NCBI GenBank assembly: GCA_964019415.1
Contig: OZ025874.1
Coordinates: forward strand, 6,154,592 to 6,218,591
From: Ianthella basta
Lineage: Eukaryota; Porifera; Demospongiae; Verongiida; Ianthellidae
DNA: 64,000 nt
Reading direction: 5' to 3'
Under the pieces are notes generated by a model. The model was given only the letters and a program-made list of their open reading frames with translations. It was not told the origin of the DNA and did no database searches. Both the position numbers and the translations under genes were made by a program. Positions within the stretch are counted from its first letter, which is position 1. Each line of letters begins with the position of its first letter. Below, piece by piece: positions 1-10,890 of the stretch.

Positions 1-189
1 TAAATGAAGTAGCAACACGGTTAAAGTATTCCATCAGGGCCGCCATTTCGCTGTCTCACATTCAGCACATGCGGTATAGTGTAGAATAATATATTCTGCT
101 CCAATAGTATCAGGCGGCTGATTTTATTTCCAACGTCCAAGGGTGCTTACAACTGGAACGGGAAAAAATAGGGTACGCCCTTAGGGGGT

Positions 190-639
190 GCTTTAATTGG
201 AGCAGCGCCTATATTAGAAATGATACGGTAATAGGTATAGCACCACATGAACATGTGAGGTTTGTATCTCCGGTGTTTGAGGGTTCGATTTCTGAAAAGG
301 CTATAGCAGAGCAGAGTGGTTTGTTGGAGCTTTTGAAGCACGGTGACTCGAGCGGTGATGGCTGACAAAGGTTTTGACATAAAGGATTTGCTCTTTGAAT
401 ATGAAGTGAGGCTAAATATCCCTCCTTTCAAGCCAGGTGACATGCAGATGACTCCAGAAGATCTGCTGTCTACAAAGAAGATTGCAGGTGTGAGGATTCA
501 CGTTGAGAGAAAGATGCAGCGGATCAAATTCTTCAAGATTTTGGCAGGGGAGATTGACAACACATTGTTTGACTTGTTGGAGCAGTTGATATTTGTGTGC
601 TCTATACTCACTAATTTTGAGGGAGCACTTGTTGCATAA
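190..639 (+). pseudogene. DDE transposase remnant (PIF/Harbinger-like, ISL2EU type)
   Basis: The translation carries the C-terminal half of a DDE_Tnp_4-type transposase. One frame (about 190-345) reads IGIAPHEHVRFVSPVFEGS and continues to the block SGLLELLKHGDS. The frame then shifts by one near 345 and resumes as VMADKGFDIKDLLFEY, LNIPPF, MTPEDLLSTKKIAGVRIHVE and the closing helix ending SILTNFEGALVA. This order (FVSP, MADKGF, LNIPPF, IAxxRIHVER) is characteristic of the family. The frameshift and the missing N-terminal half make it non-functional. The gene runs toward a convergent YqaJ-type gene at 650. That pairing is, to my knowledge, the coding layout of ISL2EU transposons, so I infer one decayed element spanning both. 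Confidence 0.8.
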
Positions 640-649
640 CTATACATTT

Positions 650-3128
650 TTACATGTCTGTTGGTGTCCATACTACAAAGTCTGCCCACTGAAAACCAGT
701 TACAAGAAGCTGGAATTGTATCTGATAGAAGTAGGCATGTGCTTTCTTCAATTTGAAACCATCAGTGCAGCACTCCAGGAAGGGCAACTTCTCCGCTGCA
801 TGTGACAAGGACTGTTTCCGGCATGTAAAGGGACACTCTATCTCAACTACTCCATCTCCTGCCTTGAGATCGTGAGCTAGCCATGGCCATGTTGTGCTAA
901 TGACAAGTCCAGATGGCTTCACGTCAAAAGCTGGTTCCTCTTTCTTGCGTTCTGCTGTATAGTGCTTGATTGCAATTGGTTCACTCTCTCTTCCATAGCG
1001 AGTAGCAGCATTGCCTCGAAACTCACCACACAGTTTGTTTTGAATGACAGCTGTAAAGCCCTCCTTTTGTCTGCAAAAAATTGCCTTGCGGAGAGTAGCT
1101 GTTACTCGTTTGCGCCCCTCAGTAAACCATTCCTGGCAGCAGCTCTGGCCCCTGATCTCCTCCTCAATCTCATTGGCACGTTTCTATGTTACACAAACAT
1201 TGGCTTTGTAGAATTCTTCAGGGCTACTCCATGATGTAATAATTGCTCATATTGCAGAGTCATCGCTGTTGCCTTAGTGCATGTCTGAAAATAGTATAGT
1301 TTACTACAGTGTAATTTCAATTGCTATTATTCTCCCATGCAGTACTTCTGACTTAATACGAGCTCTTAATATAGAAGCATACATTTTAATTAACATTTTG
1401 ATTTGGATGACTGAAACTTTCTATATAGTTTATTACGCTGAGGGTTTAGCACTTTAGTGCCTTCATTTAGTAAATTGCACTTTGTACTATGTATTTCTAG
1501 TGGTTTGGTACTTGGTATTGGTTCACAATTTCTTGAGCAATCACACAACTGATTTAATAAACGTGTTGCAACGGTTGGTACATACTCAGCTCCAGGCTCT
1601 GTGACCTCATCATCACAAGAATCAGACTCTTCATGAGCCTCATCTTCTGATTCACTACTGCTATCACTGTCCGTCTGAAGGGCTGTCAGCCATGTTGAAC
1701 TCCCATACCTCTGGACATTTCCGAATTTGTCACAGGCTAATTCAACAGCTTCCAAATCCTTTCTAAACCTTTCATGCTCACAATGCTCCACTAGTCTTTT
1801 GCTAGGAGGCACAGGATTGTAGAAGGCCTTGGGGGTCAGTGCACGCTTTTTCCCAAAGCTTGACTTGATTAACTGCACATCGACAACCTTCCTTGGTTGC
1901 ACTTTCCTAGGTTTTGGCCGGTGTCACAGTTTAAAGTATCCCTCCGGGTAACCGAAAGTCGATTAAACGACAGAGAACTGACAACAGAAGCTAGTAAAAT
2001 GCTTCCTACTACAGGATGAGACCACCTACTACTAGTGGAGACTGTTAAGCGCCCAGATCTCCAAACCTTGCACTTCATTTTGGGTGTATGCAGAATAATA
2101 TGTCTATCGCACTAACCAATGATTGCAGGCAATGTTCTGTCTTCGAACTATGGTTGGGACGCTTGTACTGTCCTATGGACACTCTGAGAATGCCAAGAGG
2201 GCCCTACTGCAAGGAGCAGAAGTGTTTAAGCAGCGCCAAGTAGCATGATTGTGTGCAATTTCTCAAACTGGTGGACATCGTTGTGCAGGTGCAAAATCGC
2301 TGCAAAGTAGCATGCGAAGAGGAGGAGACTGTCCGAATGTTAACAACTACTTGTCCCAGAAGGGTCAAATGGAGGTCACAGCAACCCCCTGGGGTAGATT
2401 GCACCAAGAAGAGCAAAGAAATACAGCATCGGGGGATAAAGCATCCTAATTTATTTTAACCGGGGGGATACAAAATCGGGGGGATAAAATAAACCGTGAC
2501 ACTGGTTCCACTTGCTTAATCTTGAGGTAGGAGATTCCTCCTCTTCTCGCAATCCAAATCTCACGAACTCATCAACTGCATACAGTAATGCAGCAACATG
2601 ATTGTAGCATCCAACAAGCCCAGCTGTACAGGTACATAGTGCCATTTTCACCATCCCACTTGGGAGCAGGCAGACCTTAGTTCTACATGGCGTGCATTTC
2701 TTCATCGATGGTAGCACATAGCACCTGAGAAAACAATATGTCTCCCCTGCTATCATCTTAATCTGCTGCACATGGCCACTCCTGAAGAAATTGTAACCCT
2801 TGTCAATGCCTTTGAGAGATGAGAAGAGCTCTGTGACAAAGTCTGCATCATCATTATCAGCAACAGATGCCACACTCATCCTTGCTGCAACAACAAGTGA
2901 CTTCTCCATGAAATATTGGTAAATGGTTGGAAAACCAACATCAGGCAATTTCTTCAGAGACTTTATCCAACCATCCTTTGGGAAGAAGACAATGAGGTCC
3001 AAATCAGTACTGACACATCCACCATCTTTAGCCAACTCTTGATGCTTACGCTCCACATTCACACCACTATCAGGATCTACTAGTTCACCCTCAAGGCCGT
3101 TTTTGATGTAGTCTTGGACTCTACCATC
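650..3128 (-). pseudogene. SWIM zinc-finger / YqaJ-type exonuclease-like protein, disrupted
   Basis: Read on the minus strand, 3128-2506 encodes an N-terminal part with a SWIM-type zinc-binding pattern (CTCTAGLVGCYNHVAALLYA, Cx1C...CxH) followed by SPTSRLSKWNQ. The frame resumes at 1917 with PKPRKVQPRKV and an acidic stretch to a stop at 1390-1392. A further segment, 1183-650, encodes a YqaJ-type nuclease core with EWFTEGRKRVTATLRKAI, VVEIECPF and a YFYQIQFQLLVTG helix. Proteins of this SWIM-YqaJ type are commonly multicopy in invertebrates. Here the gene is interrupted by a 580-bp TIR element (1922-2501) and has an in-frame TAG at 1184-1186 upstream of the nuclease part. It stops right after WTPTDM, where relatives continue. 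It is almost certainly a transposon-encoded pseudogene rather than a host gene. Confidence 0.8.
1922..2501. mobile_element. 580-bp MITE inserted in the YqaJ-type gene
   Basis: Terminal inverted repeats start TGTCAC(A/G)GTTTA and bound a 580-bp insertion. Flanking four-base sequences are CCGG (1918-1921) and CTGG (2502-2505), a probable 4-bp target duplication with one change. Removing the insert restores the minus-strand reading KWNQPKPRKV across the gap, which fixes both borders. No coding capacity is visible. The family is not identified. Confidence 0.75.
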
Positions 3129-5296
3129 GGGTGAACAACAGGCAGAACGTTAAAAACATAGTAGGTATTAGTAACCAAACCAGCGCACTACGCAGTGAAG
3201 AGTGCGTTGCAAACATGAACCACATGCAAAGAGCTACATAGCTATTACCTCCCACCCGCACGTGAAGGAGCAGCTTCTCGCTTTGTCCCTCGTCCGTTGG
3301 ACTCCTGTGCTAGCTGGGGACAAAGCGAGAAGCTATTCCATTGAATGCAGGCTGCGCATGCTGTGTGGAAGGCCCACTCCGCATGGAGTCCTATACCGAG
3401 GCGCTACTTTAGCCCAGTGTACGGGCTACCAAACCGCTTCACAAGGTCACCCTTCAGGCCACGAAGTGACCCACCACGGCCGGACAGCCACCTTTTCCGA
3501 TCAGGCACGGTAAGGTCATATGGTTGTCTTCCTTAATACAACGTGCCAGGGATATTGCTCTCCACTAGTTTGTACTCCATTTTCAAATACACACCAACAC
3601 CCAACAGGGTAAAATTGCACAATCGCACTTCCGGAAATGCCGAAACATGCATAAGTTTGACAGCATTCTTGGACAGCACGTTAAAGGTAATCAGTGCTCC
3701 ATTTGCAAGCTATTGGGATATTGTACTTCCCAGCCCAGTGATTCTGACCTGCCAAGGAATAGTGAGCAAGCGGGTGCAACTTAGTGCAGAAGTTATATAT
3801 GTCCAAAGCTTACTTGGGGCATTATCTAGTTTTTTGTGTCCCTGCACTGCTCAGCTTATGTATGACAAAAGCAAATCTCAATGTTTGCTTCTTTGTGGTT
3901 TTGGTGGGCATTGCCATGGTAACTAATTATAATTTCCTGCGCTTAATTGCATTCCTGAGGCACTTACTAATTGAATAATATGTAGTGTTCCTATTCCAAT
4001 TGCGTACTATAATGGAATTATTGTCCCAAAATACCTTTTCAGTATGTTTGGCTGCAATAAATGCAGGCACAGATGCATGTGGGACATGGCATATGTAAAC
4101 AATGTGGCTTCCATACGGCCGATTTTGACCTTCTGTATTCCCTTCCCTTTCCCTATCAGATTGGGCCTGAATTGTGAAAACTTGGTATCAATCTGAACCC
4201 CTATCCTTGTGCTACAAACGTGCGCTCACAAATAGTGAATAATTGTTCTCTATTCCGAGATACAGCGCCATTAGTGACTATGGTAAAATAGCACAAATCA
4301 TCACTGTGGCAAGTGAGAAAGAGGCTGAATGAGAAACTGAGGATATGGGCCAATATGCAATCCATCACTCTAACGTTTCCATGTGAGCACTTTCCCTAAC
4401 TAAATCTGCTGCAAAGTTACATCGATAAATGTAACTTCTCTCCTGCCCCAAAAACGTTGCGCACTTTATAACTCTTCACAGGAGCAGCTGATCATAAGAG
4501 CTCACATGGAAAAGTTAGACCTTTTTCTTGCCTTTCGAAATCAACTTTCACCGTGTGTCAGCACCACAAGCTCACTTGCCACATGAAGATTTGCTGAGAA
4601 GACTCATTGCTAGCTTCACGGGCAGCCATTGTCACGTGACTTTCCCGTGACACCCTGTTAAAATATTGTAACACTTGGAGTGGAGCTTTTGAAAACGACT
4701 GCGTAACTGTCTTAAAGCCGTTTTCAGTCTCCAATAACTCGAGCAGGGAAGAAGTGATCTGCTTCAAATTTCGGATGTGCATAATAAATGTCTAAATCAA
4801 CACCTGTACCAAAAACTGTGCAGGTTTGATTTCGTCACTTTAGCCTTCCCTACTACCTTAAGAAGAGCAGGCCACTGCTGTCAAGGGTGTTGTTCCTGTA
4901 GACACCAAAGTTTTATGCTAGGTATGCTGCAGCAGTGAAGGACGCAACACAGTCATATGGTAGTTTCTCGTACAGTTCACTTCAGCTATCACAAGAAATT
5001 CCCTACTGCTGCAGCTATGCCATGTCGAAGCGTACTTTTCAATGTCAGAGGGATCTTATCATCATAACCTATAATTTGCAATTCAGGGCTGCATGGTAGA
5101 ATTGTGTCTTGTGTTAGGGTGCTTTATGGAAGGTAATGTCAATAAGGCATATGCTATAGGATTATGTGCTATAAAATACTCAACATTCTTTTGATTCGCC
5201 CATGAAAGTCACTGTACATGTTACTTAAAGTGGGCTAGGAGTGCTTTACGCAGAATCTATCACACTTCACTTGCAGTAACAATTTTTTATACTCAC
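3129..5296. other. No gene recognised
   Basis: I see no supported coding exon here on either strand. It holds a perfect 18-bp hairpin (3272-3334). A minus-strand open frame at 4558-4782 has no recognisable similarity, and I do not call it. Further 3' exons of the CARD gene, if any lie here, were not recognised. Confidence 0.5.
3272..3334. repeat. Perfect 18-bp inverted repeat (hairpin)
   Basis: AGCTTCTCGCTTTGTCCC at 3272-3289 is exactly complementary to 3317-3334, with a 27-nt loop. It sits in a GC-richer block (3200-3540) that may be an interspersed repeat; function unknown. Confidence 0.8.
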
Positions 5297-5979
5297 CTCA
5301 TCATTGGGCATTTGCAGCTGAAAGATCCTGAAACCCTTTGCATCCACATTCAACACGTGCATCTTTTGCAACTCCTCCTGGTGTTCTTTCAGATAAAGAG
5401 CTGCAGCATCTACATTACTATCCAAGATATAGAAGTGGAGGATAATGCAGTGTTTATTCCAACCAGCGAACAGTGCTTCATCTAGACCTATTCGCTTTAG
5501 AAAACCCTTAATTTCTAGGATGCGATGCAATGAGTAGCTGAAGGGGTCTTCATCTAAAGTCATCGACATGATGATGTATTCCCCTGGAGGTGCTGGGTTG
5601 AGTTGCCTACTTCTGCACTCTGTCAGAATCTTCTGTGCTCCTTGCTTCAAATGCTCCTCATACGTCTGCATTCGCTGCTGCAGATCATCAACGCCAAGAT
5701 ATTTCAACACTACGCGGGCAAGCTCGAAGTTGAGGAAGTCCCAATACTGGTGTATTCTATCCATTAGCTCTGCTGGAGAGCTTGGAAGGGGAATACTCCT
5801 AGCACCTTTTGACTTGAGCTTTTCTCCAATGGCACCCTTCAAGCCTTCAAGTCTACCAGGACTGAGTGCATGAACTGTAGCACGGACATCAGCAATCAGT
5901 AATGCAAATTCATCAGCCAAGTCATCAAGAACAGGGAACTCGATCTGACACTGGAGGAAAGGATCCTGATAATTGTCAA
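5297..5979 (-). CDS. CARD protein, exon 2 (helical domain of invertebrate immune-type proteins)
   Basis: The minus-strand exon runs from an acceptor (TCCTTCTTGCTGCAG, exon from 5979) to a donor GTGAGT (5296-5291). It is 683 nt, entering in phase 1 and leaving in phase 0. It encodes about 228 residues beginning VDNYQDPFLQCQIEFPVLDD. The segment with RIHQYWDFLNFELARVVLKY, then MQTYEEHLKQG and a final beta-like part (EEALFAGW-type, HCIILHFYILD), resembles a helical module that in sponges, cnidarians and molluscs follows death-fold domains. I know it only by resemblance and cannot give a formal name. Phase 1 entry matches the donor of the CARD exon at 13518-13794, so I join them. The next exon was not found, so the C-terminus is unknown. 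Confidence 0.7.
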
Positions 5980-6162
5980 CTGCAGCAAGAAGGATACAAT
6001 ACTCTGCTACATCAGCAGTACAGTAGCAGGCAAATTCATAATAGTGGGCTATTTATACATTCTATTCAGGATTGTAGACCATGCTGCTGCTAGAATCATG
6101 CCTTACTAACGTAATTTACTGTTGTTCTGGAATTTGTCCATAGTCACAGTTTATAATTTTAA

Positions 6163-6794
6163 CCCATTAGGGCCCAAAGACGCAAATTTGCATCAAATAT
6201 TTGTATGCACTTAAGGCCCAATGATGCAGATTTGCGGCAAGACGAACTTTCCTTTTGTTTGGCTGCCAAGAACGGAGGAATGGCACGAACCTTTCACAGC
6301 ATGCCAAGTAGTCATTTGGCCATCATTTTGGACTCTCGCCGTCTCTTCTGGTCGTTCTTGCGCCACGCAATCAAGCGCCGAACGTTTTGCGAAGTTACAC
6401 ACCATTTTGGTGTGTGACCAGAAAGCTACCACGTACCACGTAGTGACAAGAATGAATGCAGTCGGCTGTTGAACAAATAGTCCAGCAGCTAGAGTGGCTC
6501 CTAGGTTCTTTTCTGGGTCACAGAAGTGCCAGCAAGTAAAATACAAGCGTTCGCTTACCATTCTCATCTTCTTCGGCAGCACACGCTTGCGAAGAATCTA
6601 GAGCTGGGCCACGAACACCCCATAGCCTTTCTAAGAAACAGCACCATGGAATACAACACCCAATGTCAACATTTTGCGTGAGGAAAGCCAGGAAAGCCAC
6701 GGAAAAGCAAAAGTACGGGGCTTGCACGTAGCCACCATTTTTAAGTTGGGCTCACAGTACACGAGTGCGAAGTTTGAAATTGGGTCCTAATGGG
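6163..6794. mobile_element. Non-autonomous piggyBac-like element (632 bp)
   Basis: The element is bounded by TTAA at 6159-6162 and 6795-6798, with inverted termini CCCATTAGGGCCCAA and, complemented, CCCATTAGGACCCAA. TTAA target duplication plus CCC termini are the signature of piggyBac elements. No transposase is present. An internal 250-bp part (6423-6675) recurs at 11450-11702. It lies in the intron of the CARD gene. Confidence 0.85.
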
Positions 6795-6915
6795 TTAAAG
6801 ATGAAAGTATTCATGCAATATGGATGAATCAAATCAATTCAATTAAATCAAGAAGTCATTTTGAATAATAACAGCGTACAGACAAACAAACAAACAAATA
6901 AACAAAGAAGGACAG

Positions 6916-8575
6916 TCAATACCCATCCCACCCAGAGTCCATGGATCCCTTCAGGGTTCCCTGCACCGCCGCGGCATTTCCCCGCTGCACTGCCACTGAC
7001 AATCGCTGCAGCAGAAACTGATGGGATCTTGGCTCTCCTGTTGCCTCCTTGAGCCGATGTCTCAGGTCCCGCAGAAATAGGAGAGCCTCCGGGCCTAGGA
7101 CTCCCGATGTCTCGACCGCCAACGGGACAAAGTAGTGGCTCGCATCCAGGTGGGCATACTTGGCCCTGTTCGCCTGTTCTGCCTGCTTTGTTACCGCACC
7201 AGAGGATGTTGCAGCACTTGAGACATGGGAGGGAGCAAAGGTATCTGGGCATGTTGCATCCCAGACCAAGACCCTCCCATGCCTCCAGGGCACCATTGAA
7301 ATGCTGTCAGGTCGTTTCCCATCTGTGCGATAGACTCCAGAAGGTTCAAGACGAGAAGGGATGTGTGCTGAGGACAGTGAATGATGGATGATTTCATTCA
7401 GAGCTGCGTGTCGAGGGTGGCGTCCCTCACTTCGTCTGCAGCTGAGGCCGTGGGTGGCTAGGTTGTCAACTTCAGCCCCACACAGGCTGCATTGATGCGG
7501 CCGGCACAGGGGAATCCCAAGGCGGAGGCCCACTGCCACCTGGACAGTGTCATCATCCATCCTCAGTCCCAGTGATGAGACTGGAAGGGTGTTCAGCCAT
7601 GCTCCGGACTCTTTGTTAGCAGCTGCTAACAGTCGTGCTCGGGATTGGATGTCGGGTGCAGCCTCCAGTAGAGACGCAGAGGTCTCTAGAACTTTGGGGA
7701 GGTCCCAGTTCCTTTGATGATGGGAAGCAGGTTCTGATGGCAGGGTGAGGTCTGAACCCTGTCTCCAGGCAGCCAGGGCCTCCTCCCTAGCAGTGTCCAG
7801 GGTGCCTGCCAGGCGGTCTGGAAGGATTTGGCAAACAAGATTAGAGGAGGCAGCTGCAGAAGCCAAGAAGGTGGAAGGTGCAAGCTGCACTGCGCTCCGG
7901 ATGCCCAGGCCGCCGTGCTTCACCGGAGGGAGGCCTGTGTCCAGGATGAATCCTGTTCTCCAAAGTGGGTGTTGGTGACACTGCTGGTGATGGCCCTTAA
8001 CATGTTGTCATAGGCCACAAGCTCCGGAGAGGCAAAACAAGGAGAAGTGCGAAGGGTGTAAAGCTGCTTAGGAATAGCTAAGGCGTGACGAAGGAGGAGA
8101 ATGGTGCCATGGGCATGGAGGTACTGCAGTCTGTTCCCCATGACCCCAAGCATCTCAGTCTTCTCCTGTATGGTTCTGGATACAGACTCCACATTCCCCA
8201 CAGCAGAGCCGAGGAGGGTAGCTTGCTCTGGGCTGGTTACTTTCAGCTCTGGGGCTACAGCAGTAAGGGTTCCAGGAAGGCGGAGTTGTGTCCAATGACC
8301 TCTGACTTTCCTCTGTTCAACTGGAGCCCCAGCTCCTCCGCTGCACCCTCCACCGTCTGGAGATCCCGAAGGACCTCCCCAACTCTGCCACCAAGTGAGC
8401 CATCATCCAGATAGAAAACAACAAACTCAGAAGTGAGCTTTTCTATTAGTGGATGGATAGCAAGACAGAACAAAAGTGGGCCTAGTGGGTCCCCTTGCTG
8501 CACTCCTTCAGAAGACTGTAAGGGGGTTTCCCCCCAAAGGAGGGTGGATGGTGCAGAGTATGCAGAGTGCACAAA
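6916..8575 (-). mobile_element. LINE fragment with restriction-like endonuclease (RLE) C-terminus
   Basis: Minus-strand frames encode the end of a non-LTR reverse transcriptase: GVQQGDPLGPLLFCLA, then the catalytic FYLDDGSLGG. Next comes a zinc-knuckle pattern CSLCGAEVDNLATHGLSC (CX2CX10-12HX4C) and an RLE core KRPDSISMVPWRHGRVLVWD with CPDTF, matching the RPD-X12-D arrangement of PD-(D/E)XK endonucleases in R2/NeSL-like elements. Two frameshifts, near 8255 and near 7920, and loss of the 5' part make it a dead copy. The 3' end lies next to a (GTTT)n-like tail at 6883-6905 (AAAC repeats on the plus strand). RT and endonuclease assignments are firm; the clade name is not. Confidence 0.82.
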
Positions 8576-9430
8576 AGGAAGAATATACGGACGATATATA
8601 TCCGTAATATGGATGAATAAATAATAGTTACTACACGTGAAGTGCCCTCGGGATTCGTGCAGTAAATGCGGTATGGCATTGATAGCGTGTAGTAAGTAGC
8701 TAATTGAAAAAATAGACGCTCTCAAAATGCGTGGGACTTTTCAGTTTGAATCAGTAAATGGACAAGGAACAGCTATGGTGACAGTAATGGCCAAGCGCTC
8801 TGCCCACTTGCAGCCTAGCTCGAGTAAAAAATTCAATTTTGACATCAATGACAACGGTTTTGAGGACATCTGTCTCTGATTCATTCCCACGAAAACTACA
8901 GCTGACATGGACAAGTGTGTCTGACCTTTCAGCAATTGAGTGGATGCCAGAAACGTCAAATTCCCGAGACAGTATAAAGTGCTGGAGAGTATATTCTGCT
9001 GACTGACGACCATCCCCTCCTAGCAAAGTGGCTGTGCTGTTTTGCCACTGAAGTTCGCAAAATCAACGGTACCCATTGAAGACCATACAATACTAATTAA
9101 ACGGCATCCAGTGGCATATCTGTGGTCAGAACGAACAACACGATCAACTTCATGACCGATAGGCCTAAAGAAAAGCACAAGTATTTTTAGGCCTAGTTTT
9201 CTTGCTGCTGCTTTGCATTGCTATCTGGTAATGGATTCTTGTGACCTGTAATGAGGTGACAATTGATATGAGGTGATAGCAAAGTGTTAGACGCTCTTAC
9301 TTGCATACTGCACTACAGTATCTAATTTATTGTGGTGGCAGTGTCTTTGATGTATGAGATCATCATTCAGTAATTGGAGTTCACCGTATTAAATGAAGAT
9401 AATGTCATTATTGAGAGTGGCAGAAAGGCA
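8576..9430. other. No gene recognised
   Basis: Sequence between the 5' break of the RLE-type LINE and the 5' break of the Penelope-like element. I see no supported exon or repeat boundary here. Confidence 0.4.
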
Positions 9431-10790
9431 CATCAATGAATGCAAATACCTATATATAATGTCAGAAAGGGTGGAGGTGATGTCAGACCTGAGGGTTGAG
9501 GAGGATGAGATGCTGGTCAGCTTTGACGTGTCCTCCCTGTTCACCAACGTGCCCATCGACGAGGCAGTTCAAGTCATTTGTGTCAGACTGCGAAGGGATG
9601 AAACGCTGGTGAACAGGACCACTCTCTCTCCTGACAGGGTTGCAGAACTGCTTGAGATGTGCTTGAAGTCCACCTACTTCTGCTACGGAGGAGAGTTTTA
9701 CGAGCAACAGGAAGGTGCAGCAATGGGTTCCCCTGTCTCAGCAGTTGTGGCGAACCTGTACATGGAGTTCTTCGACGAACTGGCACTCAGGTCCGCCCCA
9801 ACCAAGCCCTGGCTCTGGAAGAGGTACGTGGATGACACCTGCTGCATCGTGAAGAAGGGCACAATGGAAGGACTCCTGAGGCACCTCAACAGTGTACGGC
9901 CATCCATCAAGTTCACTGTGGAAGTGGAGAAGGAAGGGAGCCTCCCCTTTCTTGATGCCCTGCTCCAGAGGAAAGATGATGGCAACTTGGATGTCACTGT
10001 CTACAGGAAGCCCACGCACACGGACCGGTACCTGGACTTCCGGTCCCACCACCCATCTCACGTCAAAAGAGGGCTGGTCAGATGTCTGTATGACAGAGCA
10101 AGGAGCATCACCACCAGGCAGGAGAACTTACAGAAGGAAGAGTGTCACCTCACTGAGGTGCTGAGACAGAACGGTTACCCCAGTAACTTCATCCGCTCCT
10201 CATCCATTCCTTCCAGGCGAGATGTGGAGACCACTGAGGCGCCACTGCCGGAGGAGGGACGCAGACCCCCACTGGTGATGCTTCCCTACACGGAAGGAGT
10301 CAGTGAGGACATCAGACGGGTCTGCAGGAAGTTCGGCATGAAGGTTGTCTTCAGGTCTGGACTGTCCCTACGTTCCATGCTAACCAAGGTGAAGGACACA
10401 CTGGCGCTGGAGAAGAGGTCCAAGGTGGTGTACCAAGTTCCATGCAGCTGTGGCGAGACCTACATTGGGGAGACACTGAGGAGGCTCGAGACGAGAATGA
10501 AGGAGCACCGGGATGCCTGCCAGAAGGGGACACTGGAGAAGTCAGCCCTTGCAGAACATGCATGGGAGAACCACCATCCAATCAGATGGGAGGAGGCAAC
10601 GGTGATTGACCAAGCCAGGACCCCCAAAGAACTGATGCTCAAGGAGGCAATCCACGTCAGGCTGAACCGCCCCTCCCTCAACAGGGATGGTGGGCTGGAG
10701 CTGCCTGGATGTTGGATGGCTGCCTTGAGGAAGGCAATCCCGCAACTTCCGGTGACACCCCTTGATGTGGCTTCCGGTGACAGCGCATAA
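9393..10790 (+). CDS. Penelope-like element: reverse transcriptase with GIY-YIG endonuclease (5'-truncated)
   Basis: A 465-aa uninterrupted frame. RT motifs appear in order: SFDVSSLFTNVPIDEAV (motif A type), EGAAMGSPVSAVVANLYMEF, WKRYVDDTC (catalytic YVDD, near residue 145), LPFLDALL, and [12 protein letters not shown]. The C-terminal part has VVYQVPCSCGETYIGETLRR (near residue 350), RMKEH and a KEAIHVRLNRPSLN tail, which is the GIY-YIG nuclease arrangement of Penelope-like elements. The first 20-30 residues and the upstream RT part do not fit the family, so homology probably starts near SERVEVMSDL and the element is 5'-truncated. Absence of stops over 1.4 kb suggests a recent insertion. It lies within the CARD-gene intron, opposite to that gene. 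Confidence 0.9.
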   Translation: MKIMSLLRVAERHINECKYLYIMSERVEVMSDLRVEEDEMLVSFDVSSLFTNVPIDEAVQVICVRLRRDETLVNRTTLSPDRVAELLEMCLKSTYFCYGGEFYEQQEGAAMGSPVSAVVANLYMEFFDELALRSAPTKPWLWKRYVDDTCCIVKKGTMEGLLRHLNSVRPSIKFTVEVEKEGSLPFLDALLQRKDDGNLDVTVYRKPTHTDRYLDFRSHHPSHVKRGLVRCLYDRARSITTRQENLQKEECHLTEVLRQNGYPSNFIRSSSIPSRRDVETTEAPLPEEGRRPPLVMLPYTEGVSEDIRRVCRKFGMKVVFRSGLSLRSMLTKVKDTLALEKRSKVVYQVPCSCGETYIGETLRRLETRMKEHRDACQKGTLEKSALAEHAWENHHPIRWEEATVIDQARTPKELMLKEAIHVRLNRPSLNRDGGLELPGCWMAALRKAIPQLPVTPLDVASGDSA

Positions 10791-10842
10791 TGTGATGCTA
10801 GGCTATAAATATGATCAGTGCTCACGCTAGCTTATCTTCGCC

Positions 10843-10871
10843 CTGAAGAAGACCAGAGCATCTGGTCGAAA
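10843..10871 (+). ncRNA. Hammerhead-ribozyme-like core in the Penelope 3' region
   Basis: About 50 bp after the RT stop, CTGAAGA (10843-10849) is followed by a 6-bp stem GACCAG/CTGGTC (10851-10856 with 10862-10867) and then GAAA (10868-10871). CUGANGA, stem II and GAAA are the conserved core of hammerhead ribozymes, and Penelope-like elements are known to carry them. I could not define stems I and III or the cleavage site, so activity is unproven. Confidence 0.55.
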
Positions 10872-10890
10872 CATCGGCAAGGTTTTCAAC

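Noticed and set aside
3202-3513. 103-aa frame near the 3.2-kb hairpin
   Set aside because: Composition reflects a GC-rich repeat block; no domain and no gene structure.
4558-4782. Minus-strand frame as a third exon of the CARD gene
   Set aside because: Its flanks lack a phase-0 acceptor at a sensible place and the sequence has no recognisable domain.
6848-7252. Alternative frames (e.g. MPRYLCSLPCLKCC) over the LINE endonuclease region
   Set aside because: Shadows of the RLE reading frame; they lack its zinc-knuckle and RPD...D signature.
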